NCBI RefSeq assembly: GCF_019392195.1
Contig: NZ_JAHXKI010000002.1
Coordinates: forward strand, 1 to 64,000
Direction: 5' to 3'
DNA length: 64,000 bases
DNA from: Marinobacter sp. F4206
GTDB taxonomy: Bacteria > Pseudomonadota > Gammaproteobacteria > Pseudomonadales > Oleiphilaceae
Shown here: positions 29,073 through 38,123 of the stretch, in pieces
Layout of the letters: each line of letters starts with the position of its first letter
Numbering within the stretch: the first letter of the stretch is position 1
Made by a program: the position numbers and the translations under genes
The notes under the pieces: generated by a model
What the model saw: only the letters and a program-made list of their open reading frames with translations
Told to the model about the DNA's origin: nothing
Databases searched by the model: none

Positions 29073-30101
29073 TTAAGAGATTATCTGTTCGGAACCTTGC
29101 CGGATTCTGGCGATCACCGACGCGATGAATTCAGGAGCCAATCGGGCCCGAACGGAAAACACCCAGGTATTGTCCGTGGCGAAGCCTCGACATTTCACCG
29201 CGTCCTTGGCCGTCATGACCACCCACTGCCCGCTTTCTACTTCCAGATCGGCGGGCCTGAAATCATGATGATCCGGAAAAGGTATGCCTTCCACAACCGC
29301 TCCGAGATCCCGCAGCGTGTCAAAAAACCGCTCCGGGTTGCCGATACCTGCCACCGCCCGAACGGCTTGCCCCTTCAGATCGTCCAATGGGCGTGATTCT
29401 CCGGTTTTCAGGTTGGTCAGTGAAAACGGCTCAAGCGCCATGGTGTAAATCTGCGGATGCTCAATGCCATGGAAGGACTCGATATGCTCGCCACCCTCGA
29501 ACTCACCGCCGTTGACGACCACAAAATCTACTGAAGAAAGCCGTGACACTGGTTCGCGCAGCGGTCCAACCGGGATGATGGCGCCGTTGCCGATGCCCCG
29601 CACACCATCAAAAACCGCTATTTCGAGGTCTCTGGGGAGCGCATAGTGCTGCAGGCCGTCGTCGCAGATCAAGAGATCTCCGAGCCCTTGTTCAAGGGCC
29701 CAGACTGCGCCTCGTCGGCGCTCGGGGTCCACCACGACCGGCGCCCCGGTAGCCCGGGCGAGCATTACCGGTTCATCCCCCGTCTGGGCAGGCTCGCTGT
29801 CCTCTTGCACAAGCAACGGGTATCGCGGAGATTTGCCGCCATAGCCCCGACTGAGCACCACCGGCCGCCATCCGGCCGACCGGAACTCGGCAACCAGCCA
29901 GGCGGTCAACGGTGACTTTCCGGTACCGCCCGCAGTGATGTTACCCACAACCACGACAGGTACCGGCAACTCCTCATCCCGGGCATCCCAGGCCTTGCGC
30001 CGTCTCGAGGCTGAAACCGCCTGGTAGAGCCAGCTTAGTGGCGCGAGAAGCCGCAAGGGGCGACCGCTCCCGTACCAAAACCGGTCAACCAGGGAACTCA
30101 T
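29073..30101 (-). CDS. lpxK: Tetraacyldisaccharide 4'-kinase LpxK
   Basis: Phosphorylates the 4' position of the lipid A disaccharide at the inner membrane, yielding lipid IVA. The 342-aa product has a membrane-associated N-terminal helix (PLRLLAPLSWLYQAV), the P-loop NITAGGTGKSPLTAWL, and the conserved LLICDDGLQHYAL, with Asp residues that act in catalysis. The start ATG 30101 overlaps the msbA stop (ATGA), so translation is probably coupled to the lipid A flippase. Confidence 0.95.
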   Translation of the reverse strand: MSSLVDRFWYGSGRPLRLLAPLSWLYQAVSASRRRKAWDARDEELPVPVVVVGNITAGGTGKSPLTAWLVAEFRSAGWRPVVLSRGYGGKSPRYPLLVQEDSEPAQTGDEPVMLARATGAPVVVDPERRRGAVWALEQGLGDLLICDDGLQHYALPRDLEIAVFDGVRGIGNGAIIPVGPLREPVSRLSSVDFVVVNGGEFEGGEHIESFHGIEHPQIYTMALEPFSLTNLKTGESRPLDDLKGQAVRAVAGIGNPERFFDTLRDLGAVVEGIPFPDHHDFRPADLEVESGQWVVMTAKDAVKCRGFATDNTWVFSVRARLAPEFIASVIARIRQGSEQIIS

Positions 30102-31876
30102 GCCGATTCGCTGAACTGCATCTGATGCAACTGGGCGTAAGCACCACCCGCAGCCAGCAACTCGTCGTGGCGGCCTGATTCCACAATCCGCCCGTTATCC
30201 ATGACCAGAATCCGGTCTGCTTTCTCGATCGTGGACAGGCGGTGCGCAATCACCAGTGTGGTCCGCCCTTCCATCACCGTTTCCAGGGCATCCTGAATGT
30301 GACGTTCGGATTCGGTGTCCAGAGCCGACGTCGCTTCGTCCAGAATCAACACTGGCGCATCTTTCAGCAGTGCCCGCGCAATCGCCAGCCGCTGCCGCTG
30401 GCCGCCTGACAGCATGACACCATTATCACCAATCATGGTGTCCAGGCCTTCCGGCATACGATCAATGAACTCAAGAGCGTGAGCCTTGGCAGCGGCTTCG
30501 CGAATTTCCTCGCGAGTACAGTCACGCAAGGCGCCGTACGCAATGTTGGCGGCGATCGTGTCATTGAACAGCACGACACTCTGGGTCACCAGGGCAATCT
30601 GGGCGCGCAGGGCCTTAAGGGAATAATCCCGAAGGGAGTGGTCATCAATCAGAATGTCGCCGCCGGTGTATTCATAGAATCGCGGCAACAGGCTGACCAG
30701 TGTCGATTTTCCGCTGCCGGATCGGCCGACCAGAGCCACACTCTGCCCCGCCGGAATGGTCAGGGAAATGCCTTCCAGTACGTTGTCGAGTTGATCCCTG
30801 TATCGGAACGAGACATCATCAAAGCAGATGCTTCCCTCAACCCTGGTCGGGGCGAACGTGCCCGGATCCTGTTCCGGGCGCTCATCGATGGTTTCGAATA
30901 CGTCGTAGGCCGCGGCAACACCCTTCTGGATCTTGGCATGGACAGAGGTCACCTGCCGGATGGGTTTGGCCATCGTGGTTGCCGCAGTAATGAACGCAAC
31001 CAGCTGGCCCGTGGTCATCTCACCGCGTATTTCCGGCGCCAGCATGGTCCAGACGAGCGCCGCGATGGCGATTGCCACGAGAACCTGAATTACCGGCACA
31101 CTGATCGCCTGGGTCGAGGCCATTTTCAGGCTCTGCTTGAGATTTCGGTCGTTGACTTCACGAAAGCGCTGCTGCTCATAGTCTTCGCCACCGAACGTGC
31201 GGACTACCCGGTAACCGGCGATGGATTCTGAAGCCACGTGGGTTATGTCACCCATGGAGCCCTGTATCCGCTTGCTGATTCTACGAAAACGTTTGCTGGC
31301 ATAGCTGACCACGCCACCGATTATGGGCCCAACAGCAAGGAAGATCAGTGTCAGTTTCCAGTTGGTGTAGAGCATATAACCCAACAAACCGGCAATTGTC
31401 AGGCCTTCCCTGAGGGTAATGGTCACCGCGTTGGTGGTCGCTTCCGCTACCTGCTCCACGTTGAACGTCAGCTTTGAAACCAGTCGCCCGGCCGCATTGT
31501 CGTCGAAGTACCGGGATGGGAGGGTCAGAAGCCGGTCAAATACATCGTTGCGCAGCGCATTGATCACCTGGCGTCCGACATAGCTAATAAAGTACTGACT
31601 CATGAAGGTACCGAGCCCCCGAAAAGCAAAGACGCCCACAATCACGAGTGTTAGTAGCAGCCGGTTGTCATCAGTAGGATTCTCGATCGCCGCTATCACG
31701 TATTCCATGGCTGCGGCCATGCCGGTGGATGCCGCCGCATAGATAACGTTGCCGACCACCGCGAGCGCAAACGCCAGCCAGAAAGGCTTCACATACGCCA
31801 GAAGACGCTTGTAGGTTTCCCAGCTGCCGGACGGTGTTTCCGGGGGCTGCGTAGCAAGCGGTTCGGTGCTGCTCAC
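30098..31876 (-). CDS. msbA: Lipid A export ABC transporter MsbA
   Basis: Half-size ABC exporter that flips lipid A-core across the inner membrane. The 592-aa protein has six transmembrane helices in the first 330 residues and a nucleotide-binding domain with Walker A VGRSGSGKSTLVSL, signature LSGGQRQRLAIARALL, Walker B PVLILDEATSALD and the H-loop VIAHRLSTI. The start is GTG (31874-31876), which overlaps the exbD stop as GTGA. It is followed by lpxK, as in most gammaproteobacteria. Confidence 0.95.
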   Translation of the reverse strand: MSSTEPLATQPPETPSGSWETYKRLLAYVKPFWLAFALAVVGNVIYAAASTGMAAAMEYVIAAIENPTDDNRLLLTLVIVGVFAFRGLGTFMSQYFISYVGRQVINALRNDVFDRLLTLPSRYFDDNAAGRLVSKLTFNVEQVAEATTNAVTITLREGLTIAGLLGYMLYTNWKLTLIFLAVGPIIGGVVSYASKRFRRISKRIQGSMGDITHVASESIAGYRVVRTFGGEDYEQQRFREVNDRNLKQSLKMASTQAISVPVIQVLVAIAIAALVWTMLAPEIRGEMTTGQLVAFITAATTMAKPIRQVTSVHAKIQKGVAAAYDVFETIDERPEQDPGTFAPTRVEGSICFDDVSFRYRDQLDNVLEGISLTIPAGQSVALVGRSGSGKSTLVSLLPRFYEYTGGDILIDDHSLRDYSLKALRAQIALVTQSVVLFNDTIAANIAYGALRDCTREEIREAAAKAHALEFIDRMPEGLDTMIGDNGVMLSGGQRQRLAIARALLKDAPVLILDEATSALDTESERHIQDALETVMEGRTTLVIAHRLSTIEKADRILVMDNGRIVESGRHDELLAAGGAYAQLHQMQFSESA

Positions 31877-32298
31877 GGGCTTTCAGCCTCCCGCTCGGTG
31901 GTAATGCTCAGTTTGGCAAACCCGAGCCGACCGGCAACGTCCATGGCACGAACCACAAACTCATGGGGCGTGCGAGCATCCGCGGTGATGATGTATGGAA
32001 GCGCATTGTTGCCTTCAGCCAATTCCCGAACGCCTCTTTCAAGAGTCTCCCGTCGGTTGTTGACGAGGGTCCGGTCGTTCAGGATGTATTGTCCCTCGGC
32101 ATTGATCACCACATCAATCTGCTTCACCTCTGCTGGTGACACCGGCTCGCCGCTGGCTTCCGGGAGCTCGACCTGAAGGTGGCTCTCACGAGTAAAGGTG
32201 GTGGAAACCATAAAGAAAATCAGCAGCAGGAATACCACGTCGATCAGTGGCGTCAGGTCTACCGCGACTTCCTGACTTCTCTGGCGCTTGAACTTCAC
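31873..32298 (-). CDS. exbD: ExbD/TolR-family biopolymer transport protein
   Basis: Inner-membrane proton-channel subunit, 141 aa, with one membrane segment (about 17-37) containing VDLTPLIDVVFLLLIFFMV and the conserved proton-binding Asp. The periplasmic domain (about 45-141) is typical. It pairs with the ExbB-like protein 5 nt upstream. The pair sits with msbA/lpxK and not with tonB, so it may drive a Tol/Ton-like envelope process other than siderophore uptake; no TonB-like partner is seen nearby. Confidence 0.92.
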   Translation of the reverse strand: MKFKRQRSQEVAVDLTPLIDVVFLLLIFFMVSTTFTRESHLQVELPEASGEPVSPAEVKQIDVVINAEGQYILNDRTLVNNRRETLERGVRELAEGNNALPYIITADARTPHEFVVRAMDVAGRLGFAKLSITTEREAESP

Positions 32299-32303
32299 GG
32301 TGT

Positions 32304-32930
32304 TCAGGCTCCTTCCACGTCAATTTCGCGGTCTCCGTGGACTACCTCAACCAGCTTGATCGCTTCCTGCTCCATGCTGACCACCAGTTCGTCTACCCGC
32401 CGGATAAAGTAACGGTGGGCAATCAGGGCGGGTATCGCAACACTGAGCCCGGCCGCGGTGGTAATCAGAGCTTCGGAAATACCCCCTGCCAGGTTGCCGG
32501 CATTGCCGACGCCGGCCAACTGAATCTCGGCAAAGACCTTGATCATGCCAATCACGGTTCCGAGCAGGCCAAGAAGGGGCGTAATGGTGGCAACCGTACC
32601 CAGTGGGTTCAGGAAACGTTCAAGGTCATGAATGACCTGACTGGCTTCGTGCTCGATGCTCTCTTTCATGATCTCACGACCGTGCTTGGCATTGAGCAGA
32701 CCGCCGGCAAGAATCCGGCCCATGGGAGAGGACCCCTGGAGCGCTTTCAGCTTGCGGCCATTGAGCTCTTTCTTCTTGATCCAGCGCCATAACTCGTTGA
32801 CGGTCTGGGATGGAGCAACCCTGGATGCGCGAAGGGTCCAGAAACGCTCCATAATGATGGCTAGCGCCAGAATGGAACACGCAACAATTGGCACCATCAA
32901 AATGCCACCGGCTTTCAACAGCTCGAACAC
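32304..32930 (-). CDS. exbB: ExbB/TolQ-family proton channel protein
   Basis: MotA/TolQ/ExbB channel subunit of 208 aa with three predicted membrane helices (about 10-30, 110-135 and 150-175). Conserved segments are TITPLLGLLGTVIGMIKVF and EALITTAAGLSVAIPALI. The start is GTG (32928-32930), with GGGAG 7 nt upstream. It forms a two-gene unit with exbD. This is the second TolQ/ExbB homologue in the window, about 38% of the way from tolQ to the far end, and the partner protein it energises is not evident. Confidence 0.92.
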   Translation of the reverse strand: MFELLKAGGILMVPIVACSILALAIIMERFWTLRASRVAPSQTVNELWRWIKKKELNGRKLKALQGSSPMGRILAGGLLNAKHGREIMKESIEHEASQVIHDLERFLNPLGTVATITPLLGLLGTVIGMIKVFAEIQLAGVGNAGNLAGGISEALITTAAGLSVAIPALIAHRYFIRRVDELVVSMEQEAIKLVEVVHGDREIDVEGA

Positions 32931-33002
32931 GCTCGGTCTCCCTGATAATTTACAAGCCGCGCTACTTTAGCATAGCTGCCGTTGGAGGCCACACCCGTTA
33001 TG

Positions 33003-35444
33003 TCACGGTATTTTACATCCGGCCCGGGCCTGATCCGCACCGCTAATCCAGAATGGCGCATCGCGTCGCTTTTCTTTGATGGTCAGACGGTTATGGTCAA
33101 TGGCCAGAATCAGCATTCCGGAACAGGCAGTACTGAAGGAACGGCCACCCCGGCTCCGGTATCGGGCCGTCACCATTGGATGTGGGTGCCCGAATCGATG
33201 GCGGTACCCCGCCGAGTAAATCACCACGTCCGGGCTTAGCGAATCCACCCAATTCACTGACGAGGAGGTTCTGCTGCCGTGATGAGGCGCGAGCACCACC
33301 CGAGTCACGCCACTTGCCAAGTCGGCAACCTCGTTCAGATAGGCTAGATAGTGTGCCTCTACATTCGCGCCGATATCCCCCGGGAGAATCCACTCGGTGC
33401 CTGATTCCGGGTGCTCTATCCTCAGCACACAAGAGGCATCGTTGCCTTCACGCCTTCCCGGCGCCCGCCAGTAGCTGACTTTCAGACCGCCCAACATTTC
33501 ACTGCCCTGCAAACAGGGGACAACCGGGAAACTGGCCGGACCATCCAGCTTTTGCCTCACGTCAGGAACTTCACCTGACACCAGCTGCCCTATTTCCAGC
33601 GAATCCGTCAGCAAAGCGAGACCGCCAGCGTGATCGCTGTCCGCGTGACTGATCACCAGTGTATCGATTCGACGAACGCCCAAGGCTTTCAGGTTAGGCA
33701 GCAGTGTGGATTCTACCGATGAAAACACCCCCGGTACCGCCGGCCCCGTATCGTAGAGGAGAACCTTATCCCCGGCGCGCACCAACACCGACAAGCCTTG
33801 CCCCACGTCCCAGATTCGTACCTCGGGCTCAGGCATTGCCCGGTTCGACGACGACTGCAGCAGAGCGAGCCCCAACCAGGACAGAATTGCCAACACTCCG
33901 GCCACCCGGCCACCCCGAAACGGCATCCGGAACAGCACCAGGACAAGGCAAGCCAGAAACGCGACCTCCACCGGCCCGGCGTCGAGTTCGGGTGACCCGA
34001 GCTGCGCCAGCTCGGTGAGCAGACTCCATAGGACGCCCAGTACCGTATCGAATACACCGGTCACGACCCCGGCCCCCACTGGGACAGCTGCCACCAACAA
34101 GCCTCCGACCACGAGCACCGGCATAACGACCGTCGAAACCAGGGGGATGGCAACCAGGTTTGCCAGCCCGCCAATCAAGGGCTGATCCTGCCCGAAAACC
34201 TGAAGCACCGGCCAGAGGCCCGCAAATACGGCACACTGTGAAACCAGCAGTGCCCTGAGCCAGCCGGAAACCGCCAGGGCACCTGCGAAGACATAGATCA
34301 GCACCGAGACCGCACTGAACGAGAGCCAGAATCCCTGATCAAGAGGTGCAAACGGATCCAGCAACAGGATAACGGCCAGAGCCAGGACCAAGGCGTGCCA
34401 CGCCGCCCTCTGCCGGGCGAACAACAAGGACCAGCCCCCAACCACCACCATCAGCAAGGCTCGTCGGGTCGGCACAGTGAAACCTGCGGCCAGCGCGTAC
34501 AGGAGGCAACACAGCATCACGACCATGAACACAAGCGCGCGTTGAGTTGCCTCATTCAGACGAACCGGCGGCAATGCCAGCAGGAGTCGCTTGACAATGA
34601 GCCCGGCACCCAGGGCAATAAGCCCGAGGTGAAGGCCTGAGATGGCAACCAGATGGACCGTCCCCGTTGCCTGCAGAACCTGCCAGTGGGCATTAGTCAT
34701 AGCGCCCCGATAGCCCACCAACAAGGACGCAATCAGCGGCAGGTGTTCAGCGTTGGCAAACCTCACTTCAACCCAGCGGGCCAGCCCGGCATGGACCTGT
34801 CGATAGAGGCAATGGAGACCGCAGCGGATCGTGTCATCCGGCTCGACGGCGCGCACGGTTCCGGTTGCACGATAGCCCTTCCGGAACAGCCAGTCCTCGT
34901 ACCGAAACCCTTCGTCATTCAGCGTTCCGTGAGGACGCTTCAACACAACCGAGAGCCTGAGACGATGAGCGGGAAGCTTTGATACCTCTGCCCCGTACCA
35001 GGCCAACCGGAGCAGTCTGGGCACAGGCCGGGCTTGGCCTCTGTCCTTCGGAAGGTCGTGCCAACGCGTGACACAGAAACTGAATCGCAGACTTCGGAAG
35101 CTTCCGGGAGCAGGCACGTCACAAACGTAACCGGACACCGACACCCTCTGGCCCTCGGCACCCGCCGGTAACTGCTCGCTCAAACGCTGGCTGGCATGCC
35201 AGCCTGCCCAACCACTCCCCAAGGCCAGCGCCATAACCACAAGGGCACCTTGCCGAAGCATCGGACGACGGGAACGTACCGCAATGCAAAAAGAAGTGAT
35301 AAAGCACGCCACGAACCATTCTGGTGGTGGCAACACCGATAACCGATACAGTAAGATAACGCCGCAAGAGAAGGCGAAAACGCCCACAACTGCTGTACCG
35401 TGCCCCTCCAGGGGCCGGCGTTGATCATTTGAACTTCCGGACAA
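33003..35444 (-). CDS. comEC: DNA internalisation competence protein ComEC/Rec2
   Basis: Polytopic inner-membrane channel for single-stranded DNA uptake during natural transformation. The 813-aa protein has an N-terminal membrane region, an OB-like DUF4131 segment, the Competence domain with many helices (about 230-500), and a C-terminal metallo-beta-lactamase-like domain (about 530-780) with VISHADSDHAGGLAL and VVLAPHHGSRTSS. The start is TTG (35442-35444), with GGGAGG 7 nt upstream. It precedes exbB by 72 nt, as in Pseudomonas. Whether the organism is naturally competent cannot be judged here. Confidence 0.93.
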   Translation of the reverse strand: MSGSSNDQRRPLEGHGTAVVGVFAFSCGVILLYRLSVLPPPEWFVACFITSFCIAVRSRRPMLRQGALVVMALALGSGWAGWHASQRLSEQLPAGAEGQRVSVSGYVCDVPAPGSFRSLRFSFCVTRWHDLPKDRGQARPVPRLLRLAWYGAEVSKLPAHRLRLSVVLKRPHGTLNDEGFRYEDWLFRKGYRATGTVRAVEPDDTIRCGLHCLYRQVHAGLARWVEVRFANAEHLPLIASLLVGYRGAMTNAHWQVLQATGTVHLVAISGLHLGLIALGAGLIVKRLLLALPPVRLNEATQRALVFMVVMLCCLLYALAAGFTVPTRRALLMVVVGGWSLLFARQRAAWHALVLALAVILLLDPFAPLDQGFWLSFSAVSVLIYVFAGALAVSGWLRALLVSQCAVFAGLWPVLQVFGQDQPLIGGLANLVAIPLVSTVVMPVLVVGGLLVAAVPVGAGVVTGVFDTVLGVLWSLLTELAQLGSPELDAGPVEVAFLACLVLVLFRMPFRGGRVAGVLAILSWLGLALLQSSSNRAMPEPEVRIWDVGQGLSVLVRAGDKVLLYDTGPAVPGVFSSVESTLLPNLKALGVRRIDTLVISHADSDHAGGLALLTDSLEIGQLVSGEVPDVRQKLDGPASFPVVPCLQGSEMLGGLKVSYWRAPGRREGNDASCVLRIEHPESGTEWILPGDIGANVEAHYLAYLNEVADLASGVTRVVLAPHHGSRTSSSVNWVDSLSPDVVIYSAGYRHRFGHPHPMVTARYRSRGGRSFSTACSGMLILAIDHNRLTIKEKRRDAPFWISGADQARAGCKIP

Positions 35445-35524
35445 TCCTTGTCCTCCCGGTTTGAGACATCACCGGCAGCATCCTTGCTACCGGGTTTTAC
35501 ACTTTTCAACAGGCAGCGCTTCCA

Positions 35525-36070
35525 ATGCCAAAGAAGTTCATGAAACGCTATCTGCCATCACCGGAGAAGGTGCAAGCGATGAAGTCGCTGCGCTTTCTTG
35601 GCGATATCCTTCATGAACCCAACCTGTGGCACATCAATCGACACAGTGTCGCCCGTGCTTTCCTGGTGGGCATATGGTTCTGCTTCATACCCATGCCCTT
35701 CCAGATGCTCGGCGCGGCGCTCTTTGCGATCTGGTTCAACGCGAACCTGCCGCTGTCCGTGGTCCTGGTCTGGATCAGCAATCCGGTTACCATGCCGCCG
35801 ATCTTCTATTTCAACTACAAAGTCGGCGCCTGGATTCTCAACCGTCCGGTACTCAACTTTGAGTTCGAGCTCTCCTGGGCCTGGATCAGCGAACGAATAC
35901 TGGATATTGGGATTCCGCTGTATCTCGGCTCGCTGATCATAGCCACCATTTCAGCCTGCGTGGCTTACCTGACCATCCAGTTTCTGTGGCGCCGAAAAAT
36001 ACGCTCGGACTGGCAAGAAAGGCGGATCCAGCGGATCCGGCGCAGTCGAGCGGCGGATCAGTTCTCCTGA
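35525..36070 (+). CDS. DUF2062 membrane protein
   Basis: 181-aa protein of the DUF2062 family, function unknown. Residues about 35-65 and 75-100 form hydrophobic segments (VARAFLVGIWFCFIPMPFQM and PLSVVLVWISNPVTMPPIF), with another near 125-155, and the C-terminus is strongly basic (RRKIRSDWQERRIQRIRRSR). It is encoded opposite to both neighbours. It starts 80 nt from divergent comEC and overlaps the end of convergent lolD by 13 bp. The location beside lol and comEC genes is shared with Pseudomonas (from memory). Confidence 0.88.
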   Translation: MPKKFMKRYLPSPEKVQAMKSLRFLGDILHEPNLWHINRHSVARAFLVGIWFCFIPMPFQMLGAALFAIWFNANLPLSVVLVWISNPVTMPPIFYFNYKVGAWILNRPVLNFEFELSWAWISERILDIGIPLYLGSLIIATISACVAYLTIQFLWRRKIRSDWQERRIQRIRRSRAADQFS

Positions 36071-36750
36071 ATCAGCCGCCCCTGCTCCAGTCGCAAGACC
36101 CGCCCCAGACTCCGCGCCATCCTCATGTCGTGGGTCACCATGACGAACGAGATGCCCAGCTGATCGCGAAGCGCTTCGATCAACTCGCGTACACCTTCCC
36201 CGGTGTGCTCGTCCAGGTTGCCAGTGGGCTCGTCCATTAACACGCACTGAGGCTCATTGACCAATGCCCGCGCAATCGCAACACGCTGACGCTCACCGCC
36301 GGACAACTCACCTGGCTTGTGGGCCAACCGCTCTGCCAGTCCCACGCGGGCCAGCAATTCCCCGGCCTTCTTCCTCGCAGCATTGACAGCCATACCGCCC
36401 AGCGCGCACGGCATCATCACATTCTCAAGTGCCGAAAATTCCGGCAGCAGGTGATGGAATTGGTAGACAAAACCCAGGTGCCGATTCCGAAAACGGGCCC
36501 GACCAGCCTCGGACAGCCGGTGAATATCTTCACCACAGATAGCAATCTGGCCGGATGACGGTCGATCCAGGCCACCGAGCAGGTTCAACAAGGTCGTTTT
36601 GCCGGCGCCACTGCTGCCAACGATTGCGACCGTCTCTCCGGACGCCACCTGCAGGGAGATATCGGAAAAGATCGTCAGCCTTTCCGGCCCTTCGGTGTAG
36701 GTCCGGGTAACCTGTCGACAATCGATCACAGGCGCGGAACTCGGCTGCAT
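36058..36750 (-). CDS. lolD: Lipoprotein-releasing ABC transporter ATPase LolD
   Basis: ATPase that powers release of outer-membrane lipoproteins from the inner membrane to LolA. From ATG 36750 it is 230 aa. Walker A is GSSGAGKTTLLNLLGG, signature LSGGERQRVAIARALV, Walker B CVLMDEPTGNLD, H-loop VTHD; the LolD-specific segment FVYQFHHLLPEFSALENVMMP is present. ATG 36750 is chosen because AAGGAG lies exactly 6 nt upstream; ATG 36768 overlaps the lolC end and lacks a site. It lies 10 nt after lolC. Confidence 0.95.
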   Translation of the reverse strand: MQPSSAPVIDCRQVTRTYTEGPERLTIFSDISLQVASGETVAIVGSSGAGKTTLLNLLGGLDRPSSGQIAICGEDIHRLSEAGRARFRNRHLGFVYQFHHLLPEFSALENVMMPCALGGMAVNAARKKAGELLARVGLAERLAHKPGELSGGERQRVAIARALVNEPQCVLMDEPTGNLDEHTGEGVRELIEALRDQLGISFVMVTHDMRMARSLGRVLRLEQGRLIQEN

Positions 36751-36760
36751 CGTGTTCTCC

Positions 36761-38002
36761 TTACTCATAACGCAGCGCCTCCGCCGGATCGACCCTGGAT
36801 GCCCGCCACGCAGGATAGACAGTTGCCACCAAGCTCATGGCGAGACCAGCACCACTGATTATAGAAACATCCTGCCACTGCAACTGGGAAGGCAGGTAGC
36901 TTATGAAATACACGTCAGCACTCAGGAACTGGTGCCCAAGGACCCCCTCGAGCCACGAGATAAAGGCACTTATGTTCAGTGCGCCAATGACACCCAGCGT
37001 CGTGCCAATCAGAGTACCGAAAACGCCGATGACCGCCCCCTGAACAATGAAAATCCGCATGATTCTCCCTGGCGTAGCGCCCATGGTTCGCAAAATTGCG
37101 ATATCTGCGGTCTTGTCCGTCACCACCATTACCAATGTGGAGACAATATTGAAGGCCGCCACTGCCACGATGAACATCAGCAGCAAACCAATCATCGTTT
37201 TTTCCATCCGAATCGCCTGGAACAAATTGCCGTGGGTCCGGGTCCAGTCAGAGATGTAATAGCGCCCTTCCAGCATTCGAGCCGCCTGCTCTGCCACCTT
37301 CGGAGCAGCAAACAGGTCGTCCACCAGCAACCTCACCCCGAGAGCCTTGCCACCGGTACGCATTAGCTTGGAGGCATCGTCCATATGCACGAGCGTGTAG
37401 TTGCCATCCAGCTCCGCGCCCACACTGAAGATGCCTTTGACAGTAAACCGCTTGAGCCTTGGCAACACTCCGGCCGGCGTTACTGACGCCTCGGGCAGGA
37501 CCACTGTAATCTTGTCACCCAGCTGAAGCCGCATGCTGGCCGCCATCAGGCGCCCGATGATAATCCCGAACTCGCCAGACTTGAGATCATCCAGGCTCCC
37601 CTCAATCATGTGATTCTCAATGATCGAAACCGTCCTCTCCTGTTCCGGCAGCACGCCGTTTAGCAGAACGCCCCGAACGTTACCCCCTCCGGTGACCATC
37701 CCCTGCCCCTGGATAAAGGGCGCGGCAGCCAGGACCCTCGGATGCTGCTGGACTTGCTGATCAACCGATTCCCAATCCTGCAGAGGGCCGGAGCCCTCAA
37801 TCACCGCATGGGGAACCATGCCGAGAATTCGCTGTTTGAGCTCCCGATCGAAGCCGTTCATAACCGAAAGCACGATGATTAACACCGCGACCCCCAGCAT
37901 CAGGCCGATCATGGAAGTCAGTGATATAAAGGAGATAAAGTGATTACGACGTTTGGCTGCGGTGTACCGCAAACCAATGTAAAACGATAAGGGTCTGAAC
38001 AT
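36761..38002 (-). CDS. lolC: Lipoprotein-releasing permease, LolC/LolE family
   Basis: Inner-membrane subunit of the Lol transporter. From ATG 38002 (MFRPLSFYIGLRYTAAKRRN) it is 413 aa. It has four membrane helices: one near residues 25-50 (SLTSMIGLMLGVAVLIIVLSV) and three in the C-terminal FtsX-like region (about 265-400). A large periplasmic domain lies between. Within it, LPEASVTPAGVLPRLKRFTV corresponds in position to the LolC hook that binds LolA. Only one such permease is encoded beside lolD here; the usual lolE is absent from this locus, so this may be a LolF-type subunit working as a homodimer. Confidence 0.9.
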   Translation of the reverse strand: MFRPLSFYIGLRYTAAKRRNHFISFISLTSMIGLMLGVAVLIIVLSVMNGFDRELKQRILGMVPHAVIEGSGPLQDWESVDQQVQQHPRVLAAAPFIQGQGMVTGGGNVRGVLLNGVLPEQERTVSIIENHMIEGSLDDLKSGEFGIIIGRLMAASMRLQLGDKITVVLPEASVTPAGVLPRLKRFTVKGIFSVGAELDGNYTLVHMDDASKLMRTGGKALGVRLLVDDLFAAPKVAEQAARMLEGRYYISDWTRTHGNLFQAIRMEKTMIGLLLMFIVAVAAFNIVSTLVMVVTDKTADIAILRTMGATPGRIMRIFIVQGAVIGVFGTLIGTTLGVIGALNISAFISWLEGVLGHQFLSADVYFISYLPSQLQWQDVSIISGAGLAMSLVATVYPAWRASRVDPAEALRYE

Positions 38003-38123
38003 GGGGAGGCGCCTGTCGCTACCTTCAGGTCTGTCGTGGTCTGGTTTTCCCAACCGTCTTCCAGCGACGCGGGAAACTGCTAAACTGTTCTATACCAATA
38101 AAAATTTCGTTGTCGGAGTCAGA

